A stretch of 64,000 bases of DNA, taken from the NCBI GenBank assembly GCA_963681505.1, contig OY811975.1, positions 1,863,119-1,927,118 of the forward strand, written 5' to 3'. The translations under genes were made by a program, and so were the position numbers. The stretch is from Eunapius fragilis. Lineage: Eukaryota; Porifera; Demospongiae; Spongillida; Spongillidae. Shown here one piece after another: positions 35,405 through 46,239 of this stretch (its first letter is position 1; every line of letters begins with the position of its first letter). The notes beneath the pieces were generated by a model, which searched no databases, was not told the origin of the DNA, and saw only the letters and a list, made by a program, of their open reading frames with translations.

Positions 35405-35575
35405 ACTCTAAGTGGGTGGAATGCAGACAAAGAGATAGGACTAATCCTATCAGAAAACTGAAACACATTGTTAAGAAGGTCTACTGTCAGAGTCACAATG
35501 GCCAGTCTGAAAGGGGCAAATGGATGCAATATATACTGTACTAACATGATGGGAGATAGAACGGAGTGGAGGGGG
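35405..35575. repeat. Fragment of Apaf-like 5' flank
   Basis: Matches about 26275-26420 ('tcctatcagaaaactgaaac', 'caaatggatgcaatatatac'). It is preceded by four copies of 'gagatccctggtaattagta' (35288-35400). It marks a rearrangement breakpoint after the truncated gene. Confidence 0.75.
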
Positions 35576-37359
35576 GGGGGGGGTGAGTGTAGTCTCATAC
35601 CCACTCAGGTGTGTTAAGACTGGCTACACCCTAAACTTTAGGACACAAAAGGTAGATTACATCACATTTGAAATTAATATTTTTCTTGAAACTTAATGTA
35701 TTATGTGAGTTTTTGTTGCATATCCATATGATTATTTGATTGTTTTGTGATTTTACTCAATGCTCATTGTCATGACAACTAATTGCGTGTTTGCGCTGCG
35801 CGGTTTTTTGCCGCTCACCAATTTATACATATTTTAAAAATCCGGGTTGTTAAAATGTGTTTGATTGATCGGAAACAAGTACTGCTACGAGCATCTATGT
35901 GGCACGGAACTGGAAACGGCAGGCAAAAATTGTCTTAGTCTACGCGACGGTAATTTGAACCATAAAACTGCAGAAATAAGATTAATGCAGTAATCAGTTT
36001 TTATGTACCTCAGAATTGATATGTCAAAGGTCTAATCCTTTTCTGCCTACTGATATGGCATAATTTGAAGGTTGTATTACTATACCGATTAATAATAATA
36101 TAATTAAACCACCCGGAAAAATGTGTGAACAGTGCGGCCAATTACTCCTGGTGACGTCATATGAATGATGTAAAATACACTTCCACCAATCAAATCTATG
36201 AGCGCCAAAGGAACATATAGTCCAACCGCGGCACAACATACATGCATATATAGGCACCTGTACTTTTTCAAAGTACGCCCATCTTTTTGTGTTTGTGTGA
36301 ACCGACTGTCCGAATTAACAGCTTATCTCAAAGGTAAGCTACGTCATATTCATTAGTGATCGTTCATAACGCCTGAATTATACATTAGCTTGATTCTGCA
36401 TTAGCAACGCTGAACGCGTTTCGTAGACCCATTTTCTCAAAGTTTGAAAGGTAAGCTGCGTCATATTCATTTGATCGTGGTTCGTAGACCGACACAGATA
36501 AAAGGAACACTAAGACTTGTATTCACAAAAACAGTTCGGACGGTTTAAATTCCGAAAGGAAATCTGTACACACATACATACGTATACATGTATCTGTATG
36601 GACAGGGGTATAGTGTGCTCCAATGCCGCCGTCTTCACTCTTTTGACCTACTTGCATTTGCACAAGTGTAATAAGGTGTGCATACATCTGTACGTCGCTG
36701 GGTTTATGTTGAGATACAAGTGCATGCACTCAATAATGTAGTAAGAATTGTGTGGTGTAGTGTGGTTGGTGCATTTACCGTGAAGTCCCGGATATAACCC
36801 TCCCCCCCCCCCCCCCTCCCCCTTCTCTCCCCCTTGGGCTTTCATGAAACGAGCGGCATTTTTACAACCCCTCATGCTACTGCTATTCTTTTTCAAACTG
36901 AAGTGCCTGTACCCTTTCTTTAAAATACTCAAGGCTGGGACGTGCACTGACATGCTTCGTCACCTGCAAGGTCCTATAGCTTTGGCCCGCTATTTGTTTA
37001 AGGGTGGGGGTGTTATATCCATGACTTTACGGTAATCATCTCATGCAGATGGCAGAAGCAATCAATTGCTGCTATGCCAGAACAGCTGTTCGCACCATAC
37101 GCAGAAACTGTATGAGGAGAAAGGAGGTGTGAAACAACTTACTGCACAACACATGCCACAGTTATTTAAAGATTACAATGCTTTGTTTGATGCCATTCCT
37201 GCAATGCAATTAACACAGAAACATTCAACTATCGAGAAACTGATGGTGTTATTTTACTCACATTGGGATGGGCAAAATCAAAATTAAGGAAGAGTTTGTA
37301 TTACTGTCCTTGTTGTCTGATATTTTTCAACTGCTGGATGCCCCGCCCGGGACACATAC
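35576..37359. other. Region without a recognised gene
   Basis: Mostly unique sequence. A possible TATA box (TATATAGG, 36247-36254) lies upstream of CTCAAAG|GTAAGC at about 36332. A similar donor follows at about 36450 (GAAAG|GTAAGC) within a repeated 'gtaagctrcgtcatattcat' block. A poly-C run lies near 36800. An open frame at 37066-37287 is unrecognised. Confidence 0.35.
36247..36332 (+). promoter_or_regulatory. Possible TATA promoter and first donor
   Basis: TATATAGG is followed about 85 nt later by a CAAAG|GTAAGC donor. No downstream plus-strand gene was recognised, so this is only a suggestion. Confidence 0.2.
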
Positions 37360-37693
37360 TGATGCTTGCTGTGCCGCATTCACTAGTGTTTCAGTTGCCT
37401 TCTTGACAGACTGACCTGCCATCTGTGAGGGAAGGGTTTGAGTTTGAAGTGCGTATGAGGAGCATGTACTACTCAATATAAAGCACACCTGGAGACGTCT
37501 ATTGCTTTCACTTCAGGCATCAGCCTTGACTTGGCATGCGATGAGTAGCTTGGTAGTCGAGGCAGCCACTGATTTGGCAGCTGCTATCAGCTTCTCCTCA
37601 TGCGCCTGTCCGTGCACCATCAGGTTGGCTGCCTCACATTAGTTGCTGGTAGCAGCTGCCACCAACTTAGCCTTGAGAGAGGGGGAGGAGAGG

Positions 37694-37769
<76 letters not shown>

Positions 37770-39512
37770 GCGAGAAGGTGGGGGGGGAGAGAGAGTACAA
37801 CTTAATGGACCAGCTAACTCTACGTGCCAACCGTCTTATGCTGCAATGGCACTGTACACACCTATGTACATCATCCAAAGGTGTAGCCCAAAAAAAAAGA
37901 GATTTTGTAACTTACAGCTGAGACCAGACCCTCGGACCACTGGCTGTCCTCTGACTGAGGCTTTCAGCTCAGCTTGCCCTGGGCAATAAGTTCTTTCTGA
38001 GCAGCTGATGCTGACTTAACCAAGGCACTGGTGGCTGAGACAATGCTCTTAGCCGCCTCCAAGATCTGTTCATCAAAGGTGAGGGTCTCATCAGCACGCT
38101 AAAGGAAGCCAAACTTAGATAATACCTTCACCACACACGCTCGCACACACACATGCACGCACGCACACAACACACACACGACATACCTTTTTCCCTTGAG
38201 GTGTAAGTTCTGATAGCTTCTTAGCAGCAGCTTCAATTGATGCAGCTGCCTGAAGCAGTTCATTCTCAGCTATGACGTTGGGGTATCTAAGGTTCACCCA
38301 ATCAGTTCCTACTATGTCAAACAATCACTACTGACATTCTTATTAATGCCCACCCTAACCTTTCAGTAGCTGAGCAACCAGTACAATGTCACCAACCCAA
38401 TTGGCCACTTCCTTGGAGAAGGCTGGCAAGCTTTGCTTCTTCTTGTAAGTAGGTTTGAGAACAATCTGGTGGACGAGCTCCAGGAGTGCCTTGAAAGTTG
38501 TGGCACATTCACGCCCTGTTCTAGAAGGTGACAACAGAGGTAAGTCAATACCTGGCTGTGAGCCCTGTTCAACACTCTCAGGTGCCTTCAGTTTTGGGTC
38601 CTCTGCCTTGTAGGCTGCTGCCTTGCAAGTGTCCAGCAGCTCTGTGACGGCCTTTCATGCAAGATTATCACACGCTGAGATGTCGGCCTGTCGACAAAAG
38701 TTACCAGCAGAAACGGCCTTAGCAGAAGCAAGGGTGATGCCCTTGGTGCTGGGAATGAGATCTTCAGCTGTTGCTTGCTCTTGGGAGCACTGGAAGACTC
38801 AAATTCCTACAGAAGTACAAGTAATGGAGTGGGAATGGGTGGTAGAGGGAAGGGGAGGGAGTGGGCAGGAGGAAGGAGGGAGAGGGCAGGAGGGAGATGC
38901 AATACTACTTCCACTACTTACCTGAAGGTCTGATGATATGGCTTCAACAGTGTTCTCCAAACTTCTAACTCCCTTTGCTGCCTCATCTTCAACGTTCTTC
39001 ACTGTCTTGAGAAGGTTAGATACCTTGGCTGATGACTTGAGCTGTTCCATGGCTGCATCTTGGACACTCTTTCCAGCAGCTGCACGTGTTGAGCCAATCA
39101 GATCGCTTAGAGCATTAGCAACATCTTTAGCAGCTTGCAATAGAAGTAGCTGTGTGAGTGTGTGTGTATGTGTGTGTGCAGAGAAGATCAAAATTGAGCT
39201 GACAAAAGCAAACAGATGACAGGAGGCGTGGTAAAAAGTGGTGGGTGGAGCGTACTGTGAGCCAAATATAGTACTATCCATAAAACCTTTGCAGTATCAG
39301 GTCCTCCAGGTGTGGGATAAACACCCGTTGGTAGTACTGCTAACTGCTTATATATAATTTTTAACAACATAAGGAGAAAGGGAAAAAAGAAAAAAAGAAA
39401 AGAAAGAAAAAACTCCAATTAATGCCAACCTGTGCCTCCATGTCCTCGTTGGCCAGGGAGGTGGCCCCAAGCTTAACGTGTTCAGCCTCTGAAATAAATA
39501 GCTTAGTCTCTG
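37360..39512 (-). pseudogene. Tln: Talin rod-domain pseudogene (introns retained)
   Basis: Talin links integrins to actin through a long helical rod. Minus-strand exons, in coding order: about 39512-39430 (EAEHVKLGATSLANEDMEAQ), 39149-38922 (AAKDVANALSDLIGSTRAAA), 38789-38552 (TKGITLASAKAVSAGNFCRQ), 38520-38360 (ECATTFKALLELVHQIV), 38286-38187 (NVIAENELLQAAASIEAAAK), 38098-37916 (FDEQILEAAKSI), 37671-37489 (HEEKLIAAAKSVAAST) and 37422-37360 (AGQSVKKATETLVNAAQQ). Order and sequence follow the C-terminal talin rod. In-frame stops lie at 38655-38657, 37964-37966, 37639-37641 and 37513-37515, and the 38552/38520 junction does not keep frame. Splice sites survive, so it arose by genomic duplication, not retroposition. 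The last rod and dimerisation segments were not found. Confidence 0.85.
37677..37790. repeat. GA microsatellite
   Basis: A nearly pure (GA)n run of about 90 bp within a talin pseudogene intron; its Arg/Glu and Leu/Ser open frames are artefacts. Confidence 0.95.
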
Positions 39513-39927
39513 TAAAGATGGAGAAAGCAATCGGATGAAAACCATGAAAGGCAGATGGCATTTCGAGCAGTTGCAGAGGCTGTTTTGTTTACTACCGCAC
39601 CTCTTCCCCACCCCACCCTCCTTCACCTCCTCTACAGCCCACCCTCCTTCAATTACTGGATATCTTCTCCTTTTGTCTCTCCTGTCAAGTGACCCTCCTG
39701 GGGGGCCCACCCAACCTAGGATGCATGTGTTGCTAAGTTGCCAGGGTTACCAAAGGGCTCACAGTCGCTGGTAATACTGAAACATTAGCTTGCACACAAA
39801 CTGGCTCCAACTTAAAGTGTAGGTGTGTGTGCGTCCTGGAGGGTCTTATTCTGGTAGACCACAGTAAAATAATCATAAGCAGAATCGATGTTATAATCAC
39901 TTCACTCAAAAAGTAATTGTTCTCTAC
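39513..39927. other. Junction between talin pseudogene and NLR relic
   Basis: No feature recognised. Near 39888 a short 'tataatcacttcactcaaaa' echoes the inside of the NLR terminal exon that follows. Confidence 0.4.
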
Positions 39928-40168
39928 AGAACAATTACTTACCAATAACCAAATATTGGAAGTCCTGGTCTTGCTGTGGTGTCGTCTGAATGATGATGCT
40001 GTACATTGTATGTTCACTGGCCATGGGTCTTAAAGACAGCAGGCTGAAGAAACTAGACCTTAGTTATAATTACTTTACCCAAAAAGGAACTGATGAACTG
40101 TATGATGCACTAAAGAATCATCCAACCCTTACTAAAGAGATGGTAGACATGTCTTACCAAAAGTATTA
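39928..40168 (+). pseudogene. NLR terminal LRR exon, damaged copy
   Basis: Copy of 17155-17387 with its acceptor (CTCTACAG) and the beginning EQLLTNNQ. A short insertion in the 'gctgtacattgtatgttcac' stretch shifts the frame to an early stop. Downstream it still matches through MVDMSYQK. No NACHT or upstream LRR exon accompanies it. Confidence 0.85.
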
Positions 40169-41514
40169 ATAAATGTTATACCTGTTGAGATTAGATGGCC
40201 CTGATAGTAGCATCACATGACTTCATTTCCATAGTAACAATGTGTACGATACAAATACATTAGTGGTCAGTCCAATAGGTGCTGGTCCCCAGACCACATT
40301 TCAGTGAGCCGCCAAAAGTTACAGTCCACTCCAATTGGAGAACTCTCTTGAAAAATACCCCACTCCAGTTGAACCATTTTAATGTAAATATCACTACAGA
40401 CAACCACAATGAACTACCACACACAACAACTTTGCAATCATGTATTATGACACACAGCTCTGAAGATGTACAGAGTTGGCCCAGAGGAGTGTTACCTTTA
40501 ATTTTGTCTGCTTTGGTTGAAGGGTTTACCAGTGTACCTCCATTTCATGACCTGGTCATGGAAATAGTTTGATTTAATTTTCATGGATATTAATAAACCC
40601 CCTAAATGACTACTACCCTGGTGGATTATTGAGGCCACAGTAGACCTCATGTATCATTTGTATCTGTGATGACAATCATGTGTGAAGCAGGTTTCAGGGT
40701 TCACAAATATTTGCACAAGCAGAGATAATGTATATTATCTGTGACACAAGCTTACCTCCACACACCTGATGTGTCTTCCCAGTGCCTTCCCAGTGGGCAG
40801 GACAATGAGGTCATCAAACACCAGCTATCTGGGGTCTACTATGGCCAGCACTATAGCACGTTGTGGTCATCTTCGAGGCTTCCTCCCACTCATCCACTGA
40901 CGAGGCTGCAGGGATAGGTCTTCAACAGCAGAATTAGAAACTTGATGGCCAATCTAGCCCGGTGGGTGGGTGTGGGGAGGAGGGAGATAAGTGTGAGAAG
41001 AATGTGTGAACAGGTGGAGATATAATCATGAGGGCCACAACAAAGAACTCAGAGAGACTTGGTCTTACAAAGTATGCCTGTGGTCCTTATGGTAACCCGT
41101 ATACACACAGCTGCTGGAAGAGGCATGAACTGAAACACTCAAAATGTTCAAATACACATACAATGCATAGAAGAGGTCAGAGTTCACATACTTCCAAGAG
41201 GTTAACATGTTCATAGGCCTCCCATAGCAGCTGGTAGAGAGACATCTTGTCTGACTTGGAGTGGTTCCATCCCTCCCCACACCTCCACAAAGCCACTCCC
41301 TCGTGACCATACCCCTTTACCTTTAAATCGGACACCACAGCGTAATGAGAGTGAGCGTTATATGACACCATGCCTCCATTTAAGACAGACCTGCACAGGA
41401 TAAGATAGTGGCCACATGATGTAAAAAGACAGAATCTTGTATGTGTTGTCTGTGTGTGTGTGAGTGTATGTGTGTATGTGTGTGTGCATACTTGTCTATA
41501 GGACCTACTGTAGG
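40169..41514. repeat. Spacer, second half of the segmental duplication
   Basis: Colinear with 17388-18782. No coding region recognised. Confidence 0.75.
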
Positions 41515-41850
41515 TCATCCATTGGAGCAGACACACATATGGTACCTCCCATGACCCCTGGACATCCATTGGAGCAGGCACACATTATTACCTCCCATGA
41601 TCCCTGGCCATCCATCGGAGCAGGCACACATATGGTACCTCCCATGATCCCTGGCCATCCATTGGAGCAGGCACACATATGGTACCTCCCATGACCACTG
41701 GTCATCCATTGGAGCAGGCACACATATGGTACCTCCCATGACCCCTGGCCATCCATTGGAGCAGGCACACATATGGTACCTCTCATGATCCCTGGCCATC
41801 CATTGGAGCAGGCACACATATGGTACCTCCCATGATGGACCCCTGGCCAT
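41515..41850. repeat. 47-bp minisatellite array 3
   Basis: About seven units of the unit seen in arrays 1 and 2, in the same orientation and at the same place relative to the spacer. Confidence 0.95.
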
Positions 41851-42218
41851 TCAAGCTAACGTACACATACCCTCCACACACATGTGTGCACACACTCCTC
41901 ATCCCTTCATCCGCTTCCTCTCCATTTCCACACAACTGACCATTTTGTGGTAGCTAGGTGTCTTCCAATATCACGTGGCATGCATATGCATCCCACAATA
42001 CACAACAGCCTCTCAATTCAAGGCCAATAAATGCAAGTCATCATGTCTCTACAACATTTTTAAAATTAATTTTGTGAAGTTGATTGGAACAGTGCCATTT
42101 ATTACCTTTATATACTGACCGGCAACTTGCTGTGATAATGTTTAGTGACGTCGACCTTCAGATGTGCCCGTTCTATCGTTGTGGCGGAAAATACCGTCAG
42201 CTATATGTTTGCACACAC

Positions 42219-42251
<33 letters not shown>

Positions 42252-42726
42252 CCATTGTAGCCCGTTGGTGTATTATGACCCAATGGTTTGTGCCGTCATG
42301 GCAGAATTCATTCAATCACTTTTTGCAGCACCAGTAGGATATATCCTCAGGTATGTCTGGTGAGCACGTTTCCATGGTAATTTGAAGCCCTCTATGCCAA
42401 GCCATGACAAAGTAGTTTATTATCGCTGTAATTATTTATTACGTCAGATATTGATGGTCATTTTAATGCACGTTTGGGATTTTGTTTTGAGAGATTAAGT
42501 CAGTGGATAGTGTGTGAGGAGAGGAAGTGGAGGGGGGGGGGGGAAGCAATGAAATTGTCCACTCTTTTCAATCTCATAGTCCACTAGTGACTTATTTGTG
42601 ACCCAAAGGTAAGCAGTTTTGAAGTTATTTCACCCAAATGAGTTATGGTAATCACAATTTGTATCTGCTTGTGGGGGGGAAGAGGGAGGGGTTCATATAT
42701 TGAACTACATGCTTATGATCTGTTTA
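41851..42726 (+). other. Apaf-like copy d: flank and intron only
   Basis: 5' flank sequence up to 'ataccgtcag' (about 42198) joins directly to intron 1 sequence (CA repeat, 'ccattgtagcccgttggtgt', poly-G). The CARD exon has been deleted. The intron ends at TTTAA (42722-42726), where a foreign element begins and the NB-ARC exon is lost. Confidence 0.75.
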
Positions 42727-43453
42727 ACCTTTAATCTCCAACCGTCCTAGATCTAGGACGACTAACAGCTGCTGAAAATAAGGAACGCCTGTTTTGAAAA
42801 TTCTGAAACAGCTCTGCCTTATCTAGATAAGTCCATGCTACTTAGAAATGGTTTTTTTCCATTATGGTTTATCTTGCGTCACGAGATAAAAGCATCCAAA
42901 CGTTGCGCATCCATCAATTTGCGGGCATTACCGCGAAAATGGGAAAGAACTTCGCCGTCGATGAGGCTGTTGTAGGGAAGATTAAAAGGAATCTGATTTG
43001 TTCTAGAAGTGTTGTGCATGTGTAGAAGCATGTCATAAGTGTCGGATTAACGTTAAGTGGTCAAACGACACGACCACAGAGGAAAAAGTTGAGGGCGTTC
43101 ATAAAGACGGCTTAGTTGGAGAGATCAGGCGGTACAATAAGCAGAAGAGTTGTGATCTTGGTGAGAATGCTGAATAAGGTTGTTCAGAGCCTCTACTAGT
43201 CACAAGAAAAGCTACAGCGCCCTCAGCAGTAATGAGGAGCCGACAAGAGAAGCGATCAAAGGGAACAGGTTTGTATAATCGGGGGGCGTGGTTCATGCGA
43301 TATGGAATTACTTTCGCACGCTCTTATTACGTTTAGGGACGAAATGGAGAATGACCAATGCAGCCAGACTACTTAGGGGGGAGGGCATGCAGTTGTAGGA
43401 GGAAGTGGCATAGTGCAGCAGATTCTCTGTACTGCCGCCATGCATGCACAGAA
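42727..43453. mobile_element. piggyBac-like left end and unrecognised interior
   Basis: TTAA|CCTTTAATCTCCAACC starts here. Paralogous introns at 23420 and 27970 read 'gatctgtttaaaatgtc' uninterrupted. The inner palindrome CCTAGATCTAGG follows. A matching opposite end (CTGGAGATTAAAGG|TTAC) occurs at about 52681-52694, beyond Helitron-like element C and a gypsy insertion. The interior has only broken open frames; no transposase was recognised. Confidence 0.5.
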
Positions 43454-43957
43454 TCTGAACCTGCGGCAGCAGGTTCAATATAGGATTGATTGAGGGTTGA
43501 TGAATGTCATTAATAAAACTTCACTAGCGTCTGGAGGGACAACGGAGAAACGGATCGCTTATCTCTTTGTCGCGGCGGAATGAGAGCACAACGATCTACA
43601 GTTCTACGTTTGTTCCGTGTCATAAAACGGTGTGGTTATAGAGAAACAAACAATTTCCTGTTTCTCGTGCCCAGTCCTAAAATAATTCTCCATCGTCGTC
43701 GTCGTCGTCGTCGTCGTCTTCTTCTTCTTCTTCTTCTTCTTCTTAGGAAGGTATAACTCGAGCTACGAACGGTTTTGGAGGACGGGAATAGTACCAATCG
43801 CTTCGAAATTTACCGGCACGTTATCCTTACATGTCATATAGACATACATATATCAAGTTCTATTTATTAATAATTTTAGGCAGTTATAAATACTCTAACC
43901 TGCACTAACTTTATTTGGTGTTCCACTTTGGCTAATAGTGAAGTTCTTTTTCTAAAA

Positions 43958-44608
43958 ATGCAAAAGAAGAGATCTAAGCAACGAGCGGAATACCTCCAAA
44001 AGCAATACGAGAACAAAGCTAAAGCCCGAGCGCTCTACAAGGCCAATCCCCCCCCAAAAGAAGGCCTCTGTACGCGACAACTGCAAGGCCGATCCAGAAA
44101 AGAAGGCCTCTGTACGCGACAGCTACAAGGCCGATCCCGAAATGAAGAAGGCCTCTGTACGCGACAGCTACAAGGCCGATATTGAATCTAAGCGATCTGC
44201 TAAAAGGTGGCGATACGAAGAGGACCCCAAGGAGAACCGTGCTGCTCAAAGGCGGCGATATGAAGAACCTCGAGGAGAACCGTGCTGCTCAAAGGCGGCG
44301 ATATGAAGAACCTCGAGGAGAACCGTGCTGCTCAAAGGCGGTGATATGAAGAACCTCGAGGAGAACCGTGCTGCTAAAACTAAAGGCGGCGATATGAAGA
44401 GGACCTTGAGGAGAACCGTGCTGCTAAAAGGCGGCGGTATGAAGAGGACCTCGAGGGAAATCGCGCTGCTAAAAGGGAGAAATATCAGCTACCATTAAGC
44501 ATCTGAAAGGAGTCGGTATTGGAATGATCCCGCTGCCCGATTGGCTAAATGTGCTGCCGAGAGGACGCGGTACCGCAGGGGTCACAGAACTACCACTACC
44601 ACCCAAAG
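43958..44608 (+). pseudogene. Charged-repeat exon of element C
   Basis: The ATG at 43958 opens MQKKRSKQRAEYLQKQYENK. A run of seven C at about 44049 precedes a frame change. The following bases code repeated units of the type KASVRDSYKADPE and RRRYEEDLEENRAAK, at least four of each kind, with further frame breaks. It ends at CACCCAAAG|GTATTT, the donor site conserved in B and D. Function unknown; probably the first exon of the parental element's protein. Confidence 0.6.
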
Positions 44609-44667
44609 GTATTTTATGGCATGTTGTATTAACATTAAAAAGCTGTGCATGCAACATTTGTACAGCA

Positions 44668-44748
44668 TAGTCGGGCGGCCCTACTACCGCGTTTGGTCGG
44701 GTTTGTCATGCACCCTACTACCTGTAGGTAGTAGGGCCCGCCCGACTA
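44668..44748. mobile_element. 81-bp miniature inverted repeat
   Basis: TAGTCGGGCGGCCCTACTAC at the left is matched by its inverse, with one base inserted, at the right (GTAGTAGGGCCCGCCCGACTA), around a 40-bp loop with TA at both ends. It lies within element C. Confidence 0.65.
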
Positions 44749-45433
44749 TGTACACCACGGATCTGCACAAAACCATTCACTTCACATGCATGGTGGCTCA
44801 ACTGTGTGTGTACAGTAGTGTCTATTGTTTTAATCTGATAAAGCGTCCTTATCTGAAGACTTCCTAGTCTAGCCATGTACTGTGAATGTTGCAACTGTAT
44901 GAATATAGTTACAGTTGCAAGGGCTGAGAACTAAATAGCTGCAACTATATCCTTTTCCCATATAGCTACTCCTTGTATGAACCCAAATCTCATGCACCAA
45001 TGGAGTATAATGGTGGTCTTGAAAAAGCTACTCCTAGGGGTAGTGATCTGCCTGTGCAGCAGTAAGTAAGATAAGCCACCATTAGGTACTTCTAGCAGCA
45101 CACTCACATTTATAAAAACAAACCTTCTGCCCACACTCATAAAGCTGCAGTCCACAGATATTACCTCACATGAGAACATATCCTTATCTATCGATCTACA
45201 TGAGCACTGCCATGTACTGCCATGTAGTTCACTTCCTTAGTTCCCACACTACCCATCTATACAACTTAAGTGCATGTAGGCTACACCTCCATGTTTAGAT
45301 GGGACCATTTTTACTGGATCAAATTTGACCAATAGAATTTTAGCACAACTGACACGTATACACCCCTTCCCTCCCTGTCATTAATATGATGGAATTGGAC
45401 TCACAGTCTGCACACGTGTTAAGGCTTTGCAGG

Positions 45434-45478
45434 TATAAAAGCCACTCATCCGCTGAATAGTGCACTTAGCAAAAAGAG
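45434..45478 (+). promoter_or_regulatory. TATA box and non-coding first exon in element C
   Basis: TATAAAA at 45434-45440 is followed by a short leader ending AAAAAGAG|GTAAAA. The matching acceptor (TATATGTAG) directly precedes the ATG at 45584, giving a 105-bp intron. Confidence 0.4.
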
Positions 45479-45583
45479 GTAAAATTTTAATAATACTCTA
45501 TGTGCATGTGTAAAGGCTTTGCACTTTGCTTTAAAAAATAAAGAAGTAAAAATTTAATCATACTCTCTGTTACGTATATGTAG

Positions 45584-45871
45584 ATGGCTGACGACCTTTG
45601 CGGGTTTTTCACCAACGAGGGGTCGGAGGAGGAAGAGTACATTCATCCTCCAACTCCTCTCCCCTTCACCCCATCACCTCCAGAAGCCCCGCTTCTGCCA
45701 CCACCACCAGCAGCACTGCCCACACCACTACCAGCAGCTACTCCCGCCGGCACCACCAGCGCTGCCCCCACCGGCGCTCCTGCCTGCACCATCAGCCCTG
45801 CCCCCACCATCAGCCCTGCCCCCACCACCAGCAGTACTATTAAAGTTATTTGTTCTTGCATTAAGAGATAA
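45584..45871 (+). CDS. Small Pro/Ala/Thr-rich protein in element C
   Basis: 95-codon frame beginning MADDLCGFFTNEGSEEEEYI, then a long stretch of Pro, Ala and Thr (repeats of ISPAPT) and a short Cys-containing tail. The acidic N-terminus, TATA box and spliced leader make it more credible than a chance frame. No family recognised. Its location inside a Helitron-like element suggests a captured host gene fragment, but element ancestry is possible. Confidence 0.4.
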   Translation: MADDLCGFFTNEGSEEEEYIHPPTPLPFTPSPPEAPLLPPPPAALPTPLPAATPAGTTSAAPTGAPACTISPAPTISPAPTTSSTIKVICSCIKR

Positions 45872-46239
45872 AGGGGATCATCCATCCTCTTCCTACATTT
45901 GATTATTGACTATGATACTGCTATGACAGGGTGAAAAAAAACTTATGAAACAAGTAAATAAAAACATTCTCTAACGAGAGAGTTGTTGGTATATAGGATT
46001 GACCAATGGTGGTGTAAAAAGCATGGAAACAAGAGTGACAGAAATATTATTGGAAAATTGAAATAGGCCTATATTTAGCACACAATACAACACACATGCC
46101 TGAATAATGGGCTAAATATAGGCCTATTTCAATTTTCCAATAATATTTCTGTCACTCTTGTTTCCATGCTTTTTACACCACCATTGGTCAATCCTATATA
46201 CCAACAACTCTCTCGTTAGAGAATGTTTTTATTTACTTG

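Larger units (their letters stand above)
43454..46239 (+). mobile_element. Helitron-like element C
   Basis: It starts A|TC at 43454 with a hairpin (stem GAACCTGC) and AATATAGGATTG, and ends CTTG|T at 46239. Its foldback (45951-46239) has arms of about 130 nt that look identical. After the 5' end come (CGT)n and (CTT)n tracts, the 'aactcgagctacgaacgg' block, the charged-repeat exon, a small MITE and a TATA-led short gene. 2786 bp, the longest and richest member here; no Rep or helicase sequence. Confidence 0.8.

Noticed and set aside
37643-37989. Glu/Arg-rich and Leu/Ser-rich open frames
   Set aside because: Encoded by a GA microsatellite inside a talin pseudogene intron.
39361-39710. Minus-strand frames of 120 and 66 codons
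   Set aside because: Only the short EAEHVKLGATSLANEDMEAQ segment is talin; the rest is intron read-through.
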